From contig NZ_FOWE01000009.1 in NCBI RefSeq assembly GCF_900115395.1, positions 1 through 64,000 of the forward strand: DNA of 64,000 bases, in the 5' to 3' direction. The notes under the pieces were generated by a model. It saw only the letters and a program-made list of their open reading frames with translations, made no database searches and was not told the DNA's origin. The stretch's first letter is position 1. Each line of letters opens with the position of its first letter. Positions 9,469 to 17,811 of this stretch are shown in pieces. The stretch is from Geodermatophilus obscurus. GTDB lineage: Bacteria; Actinomycetota; Actinomycetes; Mycobacteriales; Geodermatophilaceae. The position numbers and the translations under genes were made by a program.

Positions 9469-10098
9469 GTGAGAGTGCTCGTGCTCGGTGCCGGCGGCAA
9501 GACGGGCGGTGCCGTGGTCCAGCGGGCGCAGACCGCCGGGCACCAGGTCATCGCCTTCGTCCACCACGCCGGCGGCTACGACCGCCCGGCCGGGGTGGAC
9601 GTCGCGGAGGGAGACGCGACCGACGCGGACGCCGTGGCCGCCGCCGTGGCGGGACAGGACGCCGTGATCGACACGATCGGCGGCAGGACGCCGTACAGGT
9701 CGAACACCACGCTGGAGGCCGACGTGGCCAGAGCCGTCATCGCCGCCATGACCCGTTCCGGCGTCCGCCGGCTGCTGGTCACCTCGAGCGTCGGCGTGGG
9801 CGACAGCCTGGCCAACGGCACTCTGGGCCTGCGGGTCCTGCTCACGACCTTCCTGCGCGGCTCGACCGCGGACAAGGCGGCCATGGAGCGAGCCGTCACG
9901 GCCAGCGGGTTGGACTGGACCATCGCGCGCCCGGCGATCCTGACCGACAGGCCGGCCACCGGCACCGTCCGGACCCTCGACCCCGCCACCGGGGAGAAGG
10001 CCCGCAGGATCTCCCGCGGCGACCTGGCCGCCTGGCTGGTCGCCCAACTGGACGACCGCGACAACGTGCGCCGAGCAGTCACCCTGGCGACCAGCTGA
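9469..10098 (+). CDS. NAD(P)-binding protein, NmrA/atypical SDR type
   Basis: The 209-residue protein starts with a Rossmann loop (VLVLGAGGKTGGAVV) and has the typical atypical-SDR features VIDTIGG, LLVTSSVGVG and a C-terminal half with DWTIARPAIL. These proteins act as NADPH sensors or as reductases of small quinones and flavins; the role here is not determined. The start is GTG with gaggag eight bases upstream. The frame ends cleanly at 10098, and the first decayed qor fragment lies 130 bases downstream. Confidence 0.9.
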   Translation: MRVLVLGAGGKTGGAVVQRAQTAGHQVIAFVHHAGGYDRPAGVDVAEGDATDADAVAAAVAGQDAVIDTIGGRTPYRSNTTLEADVARAVIAAMTRSGVRRLLVTSSVGVGDSLANGTLGLRVLLTTFLRGSTADKAAMERAVTASGLDWTIARPAILTDRPATGTVRTLDPATGEKARRISRGDLAAWLVAQLDDRDNVRRAVTLATS

Positions 10099-10229
10099 GT
10101 TCCGCCGACCCGGGACCCGGCCAGAAGACCGCCTGCACCGCGACGCTCCCGGGGGAGGAGCGGGTGCGCCGCGGTCACCGCGGCGTGGTCGCGCCGATCA
10201 GGAATCGGTAGCGGACCCTCGATCTGCCG

Positions 10230-10352
10230 GCCGAGGACCGCTCGGACCTCCACCTGACCGTCGACACGGCCGTCCCCGGTGACGGCCAGCAGCTCGACGA
10301 GGTGAGCTCGTCGGGCTTGGATTCCGCCGGCACCCACCACCGCCTGTCCTGA
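10230..10352 (+). repeat. Decayed copy A of the 5' end of the qor gene
   Basis: From about 10272 the sequence matches codons 25-47 of the intact oxidoreductase gene at 17,812. Over about 70 bases roughly nine in ten agree by eye (core gacggccagcagctc). It would read PGDGQQLDEVSSSGLDSAGTHHRLS and then stop at TGA 10350-10352. Upstream similarity back to about 10230 is weak. After the stop comes gagaggtacctc, also found at the same place after copy B. The rest of 10,099-10,452 contains no gene. Confidence 0.7.
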
Positions 10353-10452
10353 GAGGTACCTCGGTAGCACGAGGGGAACACGCAGGTCCCCGGCTGCCGT
10401 CGGGATCTGGATCCCCTGGGACACCGGCTCCTGCGCACCTCCGACGTGTGCG

Positions 10453-10868
10453 CTACGCGTTTCCTCGTGGCAGGACCCATCGGTGCTCGAACGCGAGCAC
10501 CTCGGCGGCGATCTCGAAGTCGCTGTCGTAGTGCAGGACCGTCATCCCGTGCTCGGCAGCCAACACCGCGGTCAACAGGTGGGCGATGCCCACCGCTCGG
10601 TGCCGCCCGCTCCGAGCCAGGGCGCGCTGCGCGTCGAACGCACGGCGCCAGTGGACGTCGTCGGTCGGCAGGTACTCGTACGCCTCGCGGCGGTCGGCCC
10701 GCACCTGCTCGTACTCCGCCGGGCTCCGCGCACTGTAGAGCGCCTCGGCATCCAGGGGGGCGCAGGTGGACACCAGGCCGCCGGTGATCAGCGGCTCAAC
10801 CGGTCGGCGACGGCGGCCAGCCGCATCCGGGCCGCCGCGCTGGTGTCGATGAGGAAGCGGGCGATCAC
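10453..10868 (-). pseudogene. VapC-type PIN-domain toxin, frameshifted
   Basis: A GTG at 10868 overlaps the stop of the antitoxin gene (GTGA) and starts VIARFLIDTSAAARMRLAAV, the PIN N-terminus with its first catalytic Asp. It runs into TGA near 10788. The remainder (LITGGLVSTCAPLDAEALYS ... VLHYDSDFEIAAEVL) is open in another frame to 10453. Adding one C in agccgctgatc at about 10788-10795 restores a 138-residue PIN protein. VapC toxins are Mg-dependent RNases. As sequenced, the first Asp is separated from the rest, so the toxin should be inactive unless the base is a sequencing error. Confidence 0.8.
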
Positions 10869-11071
10869 CGCCACACGTCAGCCCGCTCCGCGGGGTCCGT
10901 CAACGCCTCGAGCCCACCCTCACGCAGCCAGGCCACCTGACGCGCTCGCGCCCCTGCGCTCGCCGCCTGCCGCAACGCGGCGCGGACGGTGTCCGACACC
11001 CCGGTGGTGTTCAACTCGTTCCGGGCGGCGACCAACAGTTCGTCGTCGAGGTCGATCAAGCGCTTCGTCAC
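10865..11071 (-). CDS. VapB-type antitoxin
   Basis: The 68-residue protein begins MTKRLIDLDDELLVAARNEL and continues with GVSDTVRAALRQA, the ribbon-helix-helix antitoxin pattern seen with actinobacterial VapC toxins. The C-terminal tail, rich in Arg, Trp and acidic residues, would cover the toxin. The start is a GTG at 11071 with gggaggg upstream. Its stop overlaps the VapC start, so the two are translationally coupled. This partner is intact although the toxin is broken. Such antitoxins usually repress their own promoter. Confidence 0.85.
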   Translation of the reverse strand: MTKRLIDLDDELLVAARNELNTTGVSDTVRAALRQAASAGARARQVAWLREGGLEALTDPAERADVWR

Positions 11072-11304
11072 CGGGAAACCCCTCCCGCTTGCATATACAC
11101 GGACCCCCGAGAGTATGTGCCACTCACGACTCCGGAGACCTCCGGCCGGTTCCGCCGGCGCCGGATCCAGGGGCGTGGCCGCCGCCCGGCCCCAGCCGGC
11201 CCGCGAGGTCGCCGTTCGAGCCCGAGGCCCGGGTCACGCACGGCCCCCTCTGCCCCGCACCTGTCCTCAGCTGCCGCCGAGCCGGGCAGAACACTCGCCC
11301 CGTC

Positions 11305-11415
11305 GGCCCGAGGCCCTCGACGTCGTCGACCTCCCCGACCCCGTCCCCGGCGACGACCACCAGCTCCACGAGGTCTCGGCGTCCGGCGTCGACCCCGCTG
11401 GTGCTCACCGGCTGA
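11305..11415 (+). repeat. Decayed copy B of the 5' end of the qor gene
   Basis: The stretch reads EALDVVDLPDPVPGDDHQLH then EVSASGVDPAGAHRLT, matching residues 14-47 of the intact oxidoreductase in the same orientation. The first 13 codons and the promoter seen in copy C are not recognisable. After the break it shares gagaggtacctc with copy A. Confidence 0.75.
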
Positions 11416-11763
11416 CCCGAGAGGTACCTCAGCAGTGGAGGAGCACAGGCAGCTCTCGGCCTCGCGGGGCTCCACCCTCCCCTCGGACACCGCATCGCGT
11501 TCGACGTCGCGCTGCTCGCCCTCGCCGGCCGATGCTCGCCGGCCGATGCGCGCCAGCTGCCCGGCACACCGAGTCGTCCTCGGCGACCCCTCGGGCCACC
11601 CGCGTGCGGTTGGACCTGCAGCACATGCGCCGCAGCGTCCGGATCCTGCGATGCCCCCGGTGGAGAGCCAGCGGCCTCGGTCCGTGCAGGGCGGCGCTGA
11701 CCCCGACAGCACCCATGACGGTGACCTCACGGAGTCGGGGTGGAGGGTGCGTGAGCGCTTCTC
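11416..11763. other. Gap without a recognised gene
   Basis: No frame here looks like protein. The only structure noticed is a short tandem duplication, tcgccggccgatgc twice, near 11,521-11,548. It lies between repeat copy B and the end of the GH43-like gene. Confidence 0.45.
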
Positions 11764-12837
11764 CTACGGGAGCACGCGTGCGAGCTGGTCCCTGTTCGGG
11801 CAGAACGGGCGATCGTCGCCGTCCCAGAGCAGCGGCACGAAGAACGCCTGCCGCTCACCACCAGGACTGAACCGTCCGTGCGAGACCAGCAGGTTCGGCG
11901 TCACCAGTGACGGATGCCCAGCACTCGAGATGCCCGGCAGCATGCCACTTCTCAGCACGGCATGGCCTTGCGTCGCCAGATCCGTCAGACTGCCGTCCGC
12001 CTCTTCGCGAATGGCCCCGACAGCATATGTGTCGTCCTTGTAGCTGCCGAAACTGTCCAGGTAGTAGGGGCTGCCGCCCGGGGACACCAGTCCACCGATG
12101 GGCGCCTCGATGCAGTGCCAGTCGACCGTTTCGCCGGCGGCCCAGTCCCGTTTGCCGATCTGCCAGGGCATCGAGCGGTCGCGCTCGTACATCTGCACGT
12201 CCGAGCTGGGTTTGACGAGTACGCGCGGAGCCGAGACGGGCCGAGCGAGGTCTGGGCTCAGTTTCACCTCGACGATCCCCACGCCGACGCGCGCTTCGTT
12301 CCAGAATTCCACGACGTATGCGAGGAAGTGTTCGGGACGACCCGATTGCCGGTCGTACTTCTGGTAGACGTCCGCATCGATGGCGAACTCCGTCTCCAGT
12401 TCCAGGGGGATCTCGCCCTGGTCGATGAACGGCCCTTCCGGCCTGTCGGCCACCGCCCGGCGCAGCCGATGGCCGATGTCCGCATCCGGCTGGTGAGGCG
12501 CGCTGCGGGAGTAGAACATGGTGAACTGCCTCGCCGATGCGTCGTACACCACGCAGGGAGCCCAGTGCTGGCTCATCGGTGCATCCGCGTGCAGCGCCTT
12601 TCCGAGATACTCGAACTGGCGCAGGTCGCGACTTCCATAGACCGCGATCCGGTCACCCTCGGGAGAGACGTCCGTGTGATAGAGGTAGTACGGAAAACTG
12701 CTGGCAGATGATGGAGGGACCGCCAGCAGATACGGGTCACCCTGATCTGTGGCGTCGGGCGCCGGATCAGGAATGATCGGCTTGTAGAAGTCGTCGATCC
12801 CGAGACCCGCGAAGTCGCTATTCCTGCCTGCCTGCAC
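11764..12837 (-). CDS. Glycoside hydrolase family 43-like beta-propeller protein
   Basis: The 357-residue protein has the GH43 layout. The GDPYLLAV region near residue 33 would hold the Asp base, AIDADVY near residue 150 the second Asp and HCIEAPIGG near residue 240 the Glu acid. Repeated short strands (FPYYLYHTD, FTMFYSRS, HFLAYVV) fit a five-bladed propeller. GH43 enzymes cleave arabinan or xylan side chains. No signal peptide is visible, so it would act inside the cell or on imported oligosaccharides. The GTG start has no ribosome site but a TAGAGT box eight bases upstream, suggesting a leaderless message. The assignment to GH43 rests on motifs read by eye. Confidence 0.65.
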   Translation of the reverse strand: MQAGRNSDFAGLGIDDFYKPIIPDPAPDATDQGDPYLLAVPPSSASSFPYYLYHTDVSPEGDRIAVYGSRDLRQFEYLGKALHADAPMSQHWAPCVVYDASARQFTMFYSRSAPHQPDADIGHRLRRAVADRPEGPFIDQGEIPLELETEFAIDADVYQKYDRQSGRPEHFLAYVVEFWNEARVGVGIVEVKLSPDLARPVSAPRVLVKPSSDVQMYERDRSMPWQIGKRDWAAGETVDWHCIEAPIGGLVSPGGSPYYLDSFGSYKDDTYAVGAIREEADGSLTDLATQGHAVLRSGMLPGISSAGHPSLVTPNLLVSHGRFSPGGERQAFFVPLLWDGDDRPFCPNRDQLARVLP

Positions 12838-12845
12838 GGGCGCCG

Positions 12846-12851
12846 ACTCTA
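12846..12851 (-). promoter_or_regulatory. Likely leaderless -10 box of the GH43-like gene
   Basis: TAGAGT on the minus strand lies eight bases before the GTG start at 12837, and no Shine-Dalgarno sequence intervenes. Confidence 0.5.
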
Positions 12852-12945
12852 GCGTGACGGCTGATCAGGTGCCACTCCGCTGCCATGTCAATCACGTTGC
12901 CGGACGTATTCGGGCCTTGGTCGGCCCAGAACTCATTTGCTCCTT

Positions 12946-12972
12946 CCCCGCGCCTGTGCAGAAGGCGCGGGG
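12946..12972. repeat. Perfect 10-bp inverted repeat (hairpin)
   Basis: CCCCGCGCCT pairs with AGGCGCGGGG around a 7-base loop. It lies in the 360-base gap between the GH43-like gene and the hemerythrin gene, 230 bases past the hemerythrin stop. It could be a terminator, but there is no U-run on either strand and it is far from the gene end. Nothing else is recognised in this gap. Confidence 0.55.
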
Positions 12973-13201
12973 CGTCCACCACGGGACGGGCCACCGGAGG
13001 GACCCGGCCGGCAGGCGCCCCACCGCTCGAGACGATCGCCTGGTGGAATGCGCCCGGGTCCCGGCGCTCCGCCCTGACTCGCGACCACGAGCGGTCGAGC
13101 TCGGTGGGATGCGCGATCCGTGGATCGGGCGCAGAGCGTGCGCGGCGATCTCCCAGGAGCTCGGCCACCGGGGTCCCCCGCCCGGGAGAGAGGTGGCGTG
13201 C

Positions 13202-13729
13202 TCACAGGGACGGGTCGCCCTCCGGCACTTCGGTCGCGACCACCTCGGCCACCTCCGCGTCCCCGCCGGACAACCCCTCGGCCTGCTCGTGCTCGTCGTG
13301 GAACGCCAACCAGCGCATCCCGAGCGCCTCCCGCTGCTCGTCGTCGACGGCCTCCTTGAACGGAGGGAAGAAGTCCGTCTCCTCCTCGGCCATGTGGTCG
13401 GCGTTGACCTGGCGCGTGGTGCGCACCGCCTCCCACCACGCCTCGCTGCCGACCTCGTGCTCCCCGACGGCGGCCGCGGCGTGCCGGATCTCGTTGTGGT
13501 CGTGCACACCCTCCGCCGTCTCCTCCTCGCCGTCGGCCTCCTGGGCGAGCAGGGGGTAGAACAGCTGTTCCTCGGCGACGGCGTGGACCTCCAGCTTGGC
13601 GTGCAGGGCCTCCCACGCGGCAGCGAGCTCCTGACCGGACAGGTCCTCGAGCGCCGCGAACTCCCGCCGGAACACCTCGTGCTCGGCCAGGACGAGGGCG
13701 GTGATCTCGAAGTCGGACACGGCGGACAT
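13202..13729 (-). CDS. Hemerythrin HHE-domain protein
   Basis: The 175-residue protein carries iron-ligand motifs in the right order: LAEHEVFRREF near residue 15, HAVAEEQLFYP near residue 48, HDHNEIRHA near residue 77, HMAEEETDFFPPF near residue 112. Hemerythrin-like proteins bind a di-iron centre and oxygen or nitric oxide and are often linked to oxidative or nitrosative stress. The C-terminal 30 residues are acidic. The ATG at 13729 is the natural start. It is a single gene, with the GH31 fragment divergent upstream. Confidence 0.88.
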   Translation of the reverse strand: MSAVSDFEITALVLAEHEVFRREFAALEDLSGQELAAAWEALHAKLEVHAVAEEQLFYPLLAQEADGEEETAEGVHDHNEIRHAAAAVGEHEVGSEAWWEAVRTTRQVNADHMAEEETDFFPPFKEAVDDEQREALGMRWLAFHDEHEQAEGLSGGDAEVAEVVATEVPEGDPSL

Positions 13730-13828
13730 CTACCCGTACCGAGGGGAGCTAGGCCGGCGGGGCAGGCCGGGCGCTCCAGGGCTGACACCGCCGCTCCCGG
13801 TCGGCCGGGCCCACCGTCGTCCGACTGA

Positions 13829-14270
13829 CCTCAGCAGGCGCCGGACTACGGGACCTGGCGGTTCGACGCGGAACGTCTTCCGGACCCGGCGAGGGTGAGC
13901 GAGCAGCTCCACGCCTGGGGTTGCTCGGTGATGCCGTGGCTCGTCCGGCTTCGTCAGCCCGGACTCCGCCACCCTTCGTGATCTGGAGTCCCGACGCCTC
14001 CTGCTCCGCGACAGGGACGGGTGCACTGCGGTGCGCCGGTGGTGGAACGGGCTGAGCGCGCTCCTCGACGTGAGCGACTCGTGGGCGGTCGCGTGGCTGA
14101 CGGACCGACTGGGCGCCCTCGTCGCCGAGACCGGTGTCGACAGATCCGAGCTCGACGGCGGCGACGTGAGCGACGACCGGGCGGACGACAGCACGGTCGG
14201 CTCAGCTCAGCCCGTGGACATGTGCGCGGCCCGGCCGCGAGTCGGCCTCTGCGACGGTCGCCGTCCCCTG
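13829..14270 (+). pseudogene. Glycoside hydrolase family 31 fragment, frameshifted
   Basis: Frame 2 from 13,838 reads DYGTWRFDAERLPDPARV ... QLHAWGCSVMPWLVRLRQ, which is the GH31 barrel region before the nucleophile. The text continues in frame 3 as GFVSPDSATLRDLESRRLLL, then RWWNGLSALLDVSD and VAETGVDRSELDGGDVSD. GH31 enzymes normally read G(F)KFDGGD at the nucleophile; here it is RSELDGGD, so the Asp survives in a mutated context. The match fades after QPVDMCAA near 14,230. Both ends of the ~700-residue family are missing. GH31 enzymes are alpha-glucosidases or alpha-xylosidases. This is a dead relic. Confidence 0.72.
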
Positions 14271-14726
14271 CGGCCCGTGCAGCATCCCGCGGTTCTCCCG
14301 AGTGCCAGGAGCGGCTGCGACCGGTTCCGTCGCCGCACCGGTGGAGCCACCCACCGGACGCCCGCGAGGGGCTGAGCGGATGACCACCGCCCACGGCCGC
14401 GCCGCCCTGGCAGGCCGTCCTGGGCAGGCCGATCCCGCGAGAGCAGTCAGGAGACAGCAGGAGGACTGATGCCGAGACAGTCGACAGCGGAACTCCATCC
14501 ACGGACAGCCGCCCTGAACGGCGACCCACCGCACGGGCGGACACGGCCTCCGGCCCGCCGACGTGGTGCTCGCACGCCCGGCCAGCCCGATTCCCACGAC
14601 GAGCCCCGTAGTCGGGGATGGATCGCGTGCGCGCCCGCTCGGTGCCCGGCTGATCACCCAGGCGCTACGCAGCGCAGTCCCGTCCTGCTGCACCATCGAC
14701 TAGCGCGACCCGTCGGTCGCGGCCAC
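14271..14726. other. Gap with no confident gene
   Basis: An ATG at 14,469 has a good ribosome site (aggaggactg), but the frame that follows is Pro/Arg/His-rich and unlike a folded protein. It may be the start of a vanished gene that followed the GH31 gene. No hairpin or RNA gene is seen. Confidence 0.4.
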
Positions 14727-15173
14727 TCAACCCCCTGCAGGGCCCGGCCACTGGAGCCGCATCTCCAGCAGGGCGTCGAGGGCGAAGGACTCGCCATCGC
14801 GAGCACCCTTCCCCACCTGGCGCGGCGGAGGGGTCGGTTGGATCTCGACGGTCCGCCAGCGGCCGAAGGGCACCGGCGCCACGACGAGGACGTAGTAGCT
14901 GCCGTCCACCCCCACGCCCACTGAGCGGTCGCGGAGCAGGTACCACCCCTCGACGCCCGTGCGGTAGCGCCCACGTCCGGACCACGGACGAGCCGTCAGC
15001 TCCTCGGTCGCCAGACCCGCCTCCGTCGCCTGCGCCACGAACCGATCGACCAAGACCTGGGCCTTCGCCGATTCCTCCTCGTCACTGCGCCGCTGCGCCT
15101 CGATGTGGTAGTTGGCACGGTCGGTTTGGTCGACCCGACGCTGCGCCGCATCCTCGGCCATCGCACTCTCCAT
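14727..15173 (-). CDS. Conserved hypothetical protein
   Basis: I do not recognise a named family. The 148-residue protein has a charged, helical N-terminal half (about residues 8-50, rich in Arg, Glu and Gln, ANYHIEAQRRSDEEESAK) followed by a compact domain of strands: GWYLLRDRSVGVGVDGSYYV then VAPVPFGRWRTVEIQPTPPP. The ending is FALDALLEMRLQWPG. There is no signal peptide or membrane segment. I chose the ATG at 15173; another ATG at 15161 is possible and the open frame runs further upstream without convincing protein. It may be a small cytoplasmic binding protein. Confidence 0.65.
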   Translation of the reverse strand: MESAMAEDAAQRRVDQTDRANYHIEAQRRSDEEESAKAQVLVDRFVAQATEAGLATEELTARPWSGRGRYRTGVEGWYLLRDRSVGVGVDGSYYVLVVAPVPFGRWRTVEIQPTPPPRQVGKGARDGESFALDALLEMRLQWPGPAGG

Positions 15174-15594
15174 CCTCAGAGGGGCGGTCTGCTCCACGAC
15201 GTCCTCGACGAGCCCTCTCCCTCGCTCGCGGACGGCGCGTGACGGTCGGCCGCGAGGGGTGGCCCCTGCGCTCGTCGCCGTCTGGATCACCTCGTGGGCA
15301 GGTGGCGACATCCGGATGGGCGTCCGTTCGCGGAGCCGGGGCAGGGCACTTGTCCCCGGCCGCTCGTCCACGGACGGGGTTGCCCAAGCCCGGACGAGAC
15401 CTAACGAGGCACCACGAGGCGCTCCGGCCGACGTGTGTCCGAACGCAACGGCGGCCGCGAGCACTCGGCAGACGGACTCGGTGGCGCGACGTGGTGTCAC
15501 ATCTCGAACGCTCGTTCCGGGCACGTGATCGCACGCATGCCGATCCGTCCGCACCTCGTGTGGGCCCGAGCACTGCCTTCCCGCATGCCCTACC
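15174..15594. other. Gap without a recognised gene
   Basis: Both strands are open for long stretches because of GC content, but no frame has protein-like composition, motifs or a ribosome site. The gap ends where repeat copy C begins with its promoter box. Confidence 0.45.
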
Positions 15595-15763
15595 TAGCCT
15601 GACGGGCATGCGAGCCGTGCAGATCACCCGCTTCGGCGGCCCCGAGGTCCTCGACGTCGTCGACCTCCCCGATCCCGTCCCCAGCCACGGCCAGCAGCTC
15701 TACGAGGTGAGTGCCGCAGGAGTCAACGTCGCCGACACCCACCACCGGCTGTCGTGCAACTGA
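15595..15763 (+). repeat. Copy C of the qor promoter and 5' end, then truncated
   Basis: This is the best-preserved partial copy. It includes the TAGCCT box (15,595-15,600), the 7-base spacer and the ATG at 15,608. It then reads MRAVQITRFGGPEVLDVVDL through QQLYEVSAAGVNVADTHH, close to the intact protein. After THHRLSCN it meets TGA at 15,761-15,763 and similarity ends. If expressed it would give a 51-residue peptide with no catalytic part. Confidence 0.85.
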
Positions 15764-15875
15764 CCTGAAGCGGACCGGAACTGCTGCGGCGGCCATCCCA
15801 CCGCCGGGATGCCACAGCTCGTCCGCGCCAGCACAGAGACTCCCGGCTCCACGTCGCGAGAGTGCCGCCGCGCCG

Positions 15876-17327
15876 TCAGATGTCGGGGCTGTACGTCGCG
15901 ATCAACTCCGCATACCGGCGGGCCCCAACACCCGAGGACACATCACCGATCCGGAGCACGGTCAGCCCGAGGTACCCCCACGTCTCGAAGGCCTGGTCGA
16001 TGTTGTCCCAGCCCTCCTCGGACGCGACCCCGCCGGCGAGCGCGTTCTCGCCCTTGAGTTCGACGCCGGCGCGGAACGCGTAGTCGCCGATCCACTGCAC
16101 CAGGGTCTGGGCCAACGAGTGCGCCTCCGGACCGGGCTGGTCGTCCATCTCCAGCGCGGTGAAGTGCATGACCACCTCGCGGGGGCCGCCGTCGAACCGG
16201 TTGGCCAGCTCGACGACTCGCTGGTAGCCGTGCCCGGTCGCCCAGGAGTCGAGGTCGATGCTGGTCTGGATCAGGCCGGTGGTCACCTCGGCGGCCCGGG
16301 GATGGGCGGGGTTGGTCATCGACCAGTGAATTCCCGGCACCTTGTAGCCGATGTCGGCATCCGGGAAATCCTCGCCGAGGGAGTCGATGACCGTCCACAG
16401 CACACGCTCGCCGTGCTCGACGAGCGAGCCGTTGTACCAGTCCACGAAGTCGCGGCCGTACTGCGTGTCCAGGTAGTCCAGGCCGGCGAAGAAGGCATCG
16501 GCGTCCGCTGGCGGGCCGATCTCCTGCACCGACGCGAGGTCGGTCCCCCAGGCGCGGTTGATCGCCTCCAGGGAGCCGTACCGGTGCAGCATCTGACTGC
16601 GGAGGTCCTGCACGGCCAACGGGGAGTAGGCCTGCACGGCGCCCCGGGTCGGGTAGCCAGTGCCCTCGTCGTGCTGGTTGTAGGAGGGGTACCTCAGCTC
16701 GCCGGACGGTCCGAGCGAGACATTGACCTCGACCACCTCGTCGGCGTAGACGTCCCCGTACTGCTGCTCGAAGGCCCGGGTGAAGTCGCGGTACTCGTTC
16801 ATGACCACCTGGTCGGCCCAGCCCTGCACGCTCTCGACGCTGTAGTTCCCTTGCTCGCTCTGGTGCTGGAGTCCCGTCGGACCGAGCTCGATGCCGCGGT
16901 AGGTGACGCCGGCGTACTTGGGCCACAGCCACGACGGCAGCAGGCTGGTGTAGTCGTCACCGACGTTGCCGCCGGCCTGGTGGAAGGACAGGATCGGCGC
17001 GAGGTCGAGGCCCTTGGACGTGATCACGTCGAAGACCCGGTCGTAGTAGCTCCAGTCGAACCGGTTGTCCGCCTCGCCCTCGACGTCGCCCCACCACACG
17101 TCGACGCTGACGGCGTCCACGCCGTAGGCGGCCACGGTCTCGAGGTCGGCCTCGAACGCTACCCAGTCGGTCACCTGGAGCGGCGCCATCACATTGGCGG
17201 TGAACTCCGGGTTGTCCAGCGCCACAGGCCCGGGAGGCACGGGGCCGTCCGCGGGCGCGGCGTGAGCGGCGCCGGCACCGGCGAGGAGCAGGCTGAGGAC
17301 GGCGAGGGTGACTGTGGCGTGCCTCAC
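15876..17327 (-). CDS. Secreted beta-amylase, glycoside hydrolase family 14
   Basis: The 483-residue protein has a signal peptide (about 23 residues, hydrophobic LAVLSLLLAGAGAAHA then APADG) and a GH14 barrel. Seen are VDAVSVDVWWGDVEG, the flexible-loop motif HQAGGNVGD near residue 118, the catalytic acid Glu in GPSGELRYPSY near 210, and the catalytic base Glu in HFTALEMDD near 393. It should release maltose from starch outside the cell. The GTG at 17327 was chosen over an ATG 12 codons upstream because it starts a clean signal peptide after an agga site. It lies between repeat copy C and the intact qor gene. Confidence 0.9.
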   Translation of the reverse strand: MRHATVTLAVLSLLLAGAGAAHAAPADGPVPPGPVALDNPEFTANVMAPLQVTDWVAFEADLETVAAYGVDAVSVDVWWGDVEGEADNRFDWSYYDRVFDVITSKGLDLAPILSFHQAGGNVGDDYTSLLPSWLWPKYAGVTYRGIELGPTGLQHQSEQGNYSVESVQGWADQVVMNEYRDFTRAFEQQYGDVYADEVVEVNVSLGPSGELRYPSYNQHDEGTGYPTRGAVQAYSPLAVQDLRSQMLHRYGSLEAINRAWGTDLASVQEIGPPADADAFFAGLDYLDTQYGRDFVDWYNGSLVEHGERVLWTVIDSLGEDFPDADIGYKVPGIHWSMTNPAHPRAAEVTTGLIQTSIDLDSWATGHGYQRVVELANRFDGGPREVVMHFTALEMDDQPGPEAHSLAQTLVQWIGDYAFRAGVELKGENALAGGVASEEGWDNIDQAFETWGYLGLTVLRIGDVSSGVGARRYAELIATYSPDI

Positions 17328-17798
17328 AGATGGGCATCCTGCCAGCCCGCCGCGCCGGGTCACGGGTCAGTCTCCGGTCGGCATCGTCTCCCCGGCGTGT
17401 CCTGCGAGACTCGCGGTCCGGACCGGCTGCCGGCCTCGACTCGGCGCACTAGCGGCCTCGCTCGACCTCAGGTAGCACAGGACCTCGCGAGCTGTGAACG
17501 AGCAGCCGTTCTCCTGCACACGCCGCACCGCTCGGGGTCGTCCGCCGGCTCAGTGCGAGGCGGCCGGATTGACTCGCCGGCAGAGTCCCGGGCCGCATGG
17601 ACCTGCACCGCGGCCCCGTGCGGGCGCTCAGCCAGCTCGCTCGACCGAAGGGTCCGGGTGAGCGAGTTGTCGCGGTCTACGCGCCGTCGCCGGTTCACGA
17701 GGCGCCCACGCCCGATCGGTCCGAACGTGCCCTCGTCCGCATGTGATCCCCTGCGGCCGCCCCTCCCCTCCATTCGAGCCCGGTGCGCAGGTGGCCCC
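17328..17798. other. Gap upstream of qor
   Basis: No gene is seen in about 470 bases. A stretch near 17,464 (cctcaggtagcacagga) resembles the bases that follow repeat copy A (cctcggtagcacgagg), so it may be part of the same duplicated unit. It should also hold the promoter of the beta-amylase gene, but no box stands out. Confidence 0.45.
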
Positions 17799-17804
17799 TA
17801 GCCT
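17799..17804 (+). promoter_or_regulatory. Leaderless -10 box of qor
   Basis: TAGCCT lies seven bases before the ATG at 17,812 with no ribosome site between them. The same box, spacer and start are preserved in repeat copy C, which shows that the promoter was duplicated along with the gene start. Confidence 0.6.
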
Positions 17805-17811
17805 GACGCGC

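Noticed and set aside
12818..13168. A 116-codon minus-strand frame upstream of the GH43-like gene
   Set aside because: It spans the perfect hairpin at 12,946, overlaps the GH43 start region and lacks a ribosome site or any recognisable motif.
14469..14924. A plus-strand ORF with a good ribosome site after the GH31 relic
   Set aside because: The encoded text is Pro/Arg/His-rich and runs into the antisense of the conserved hypothetical gene; only its start might be a relic.
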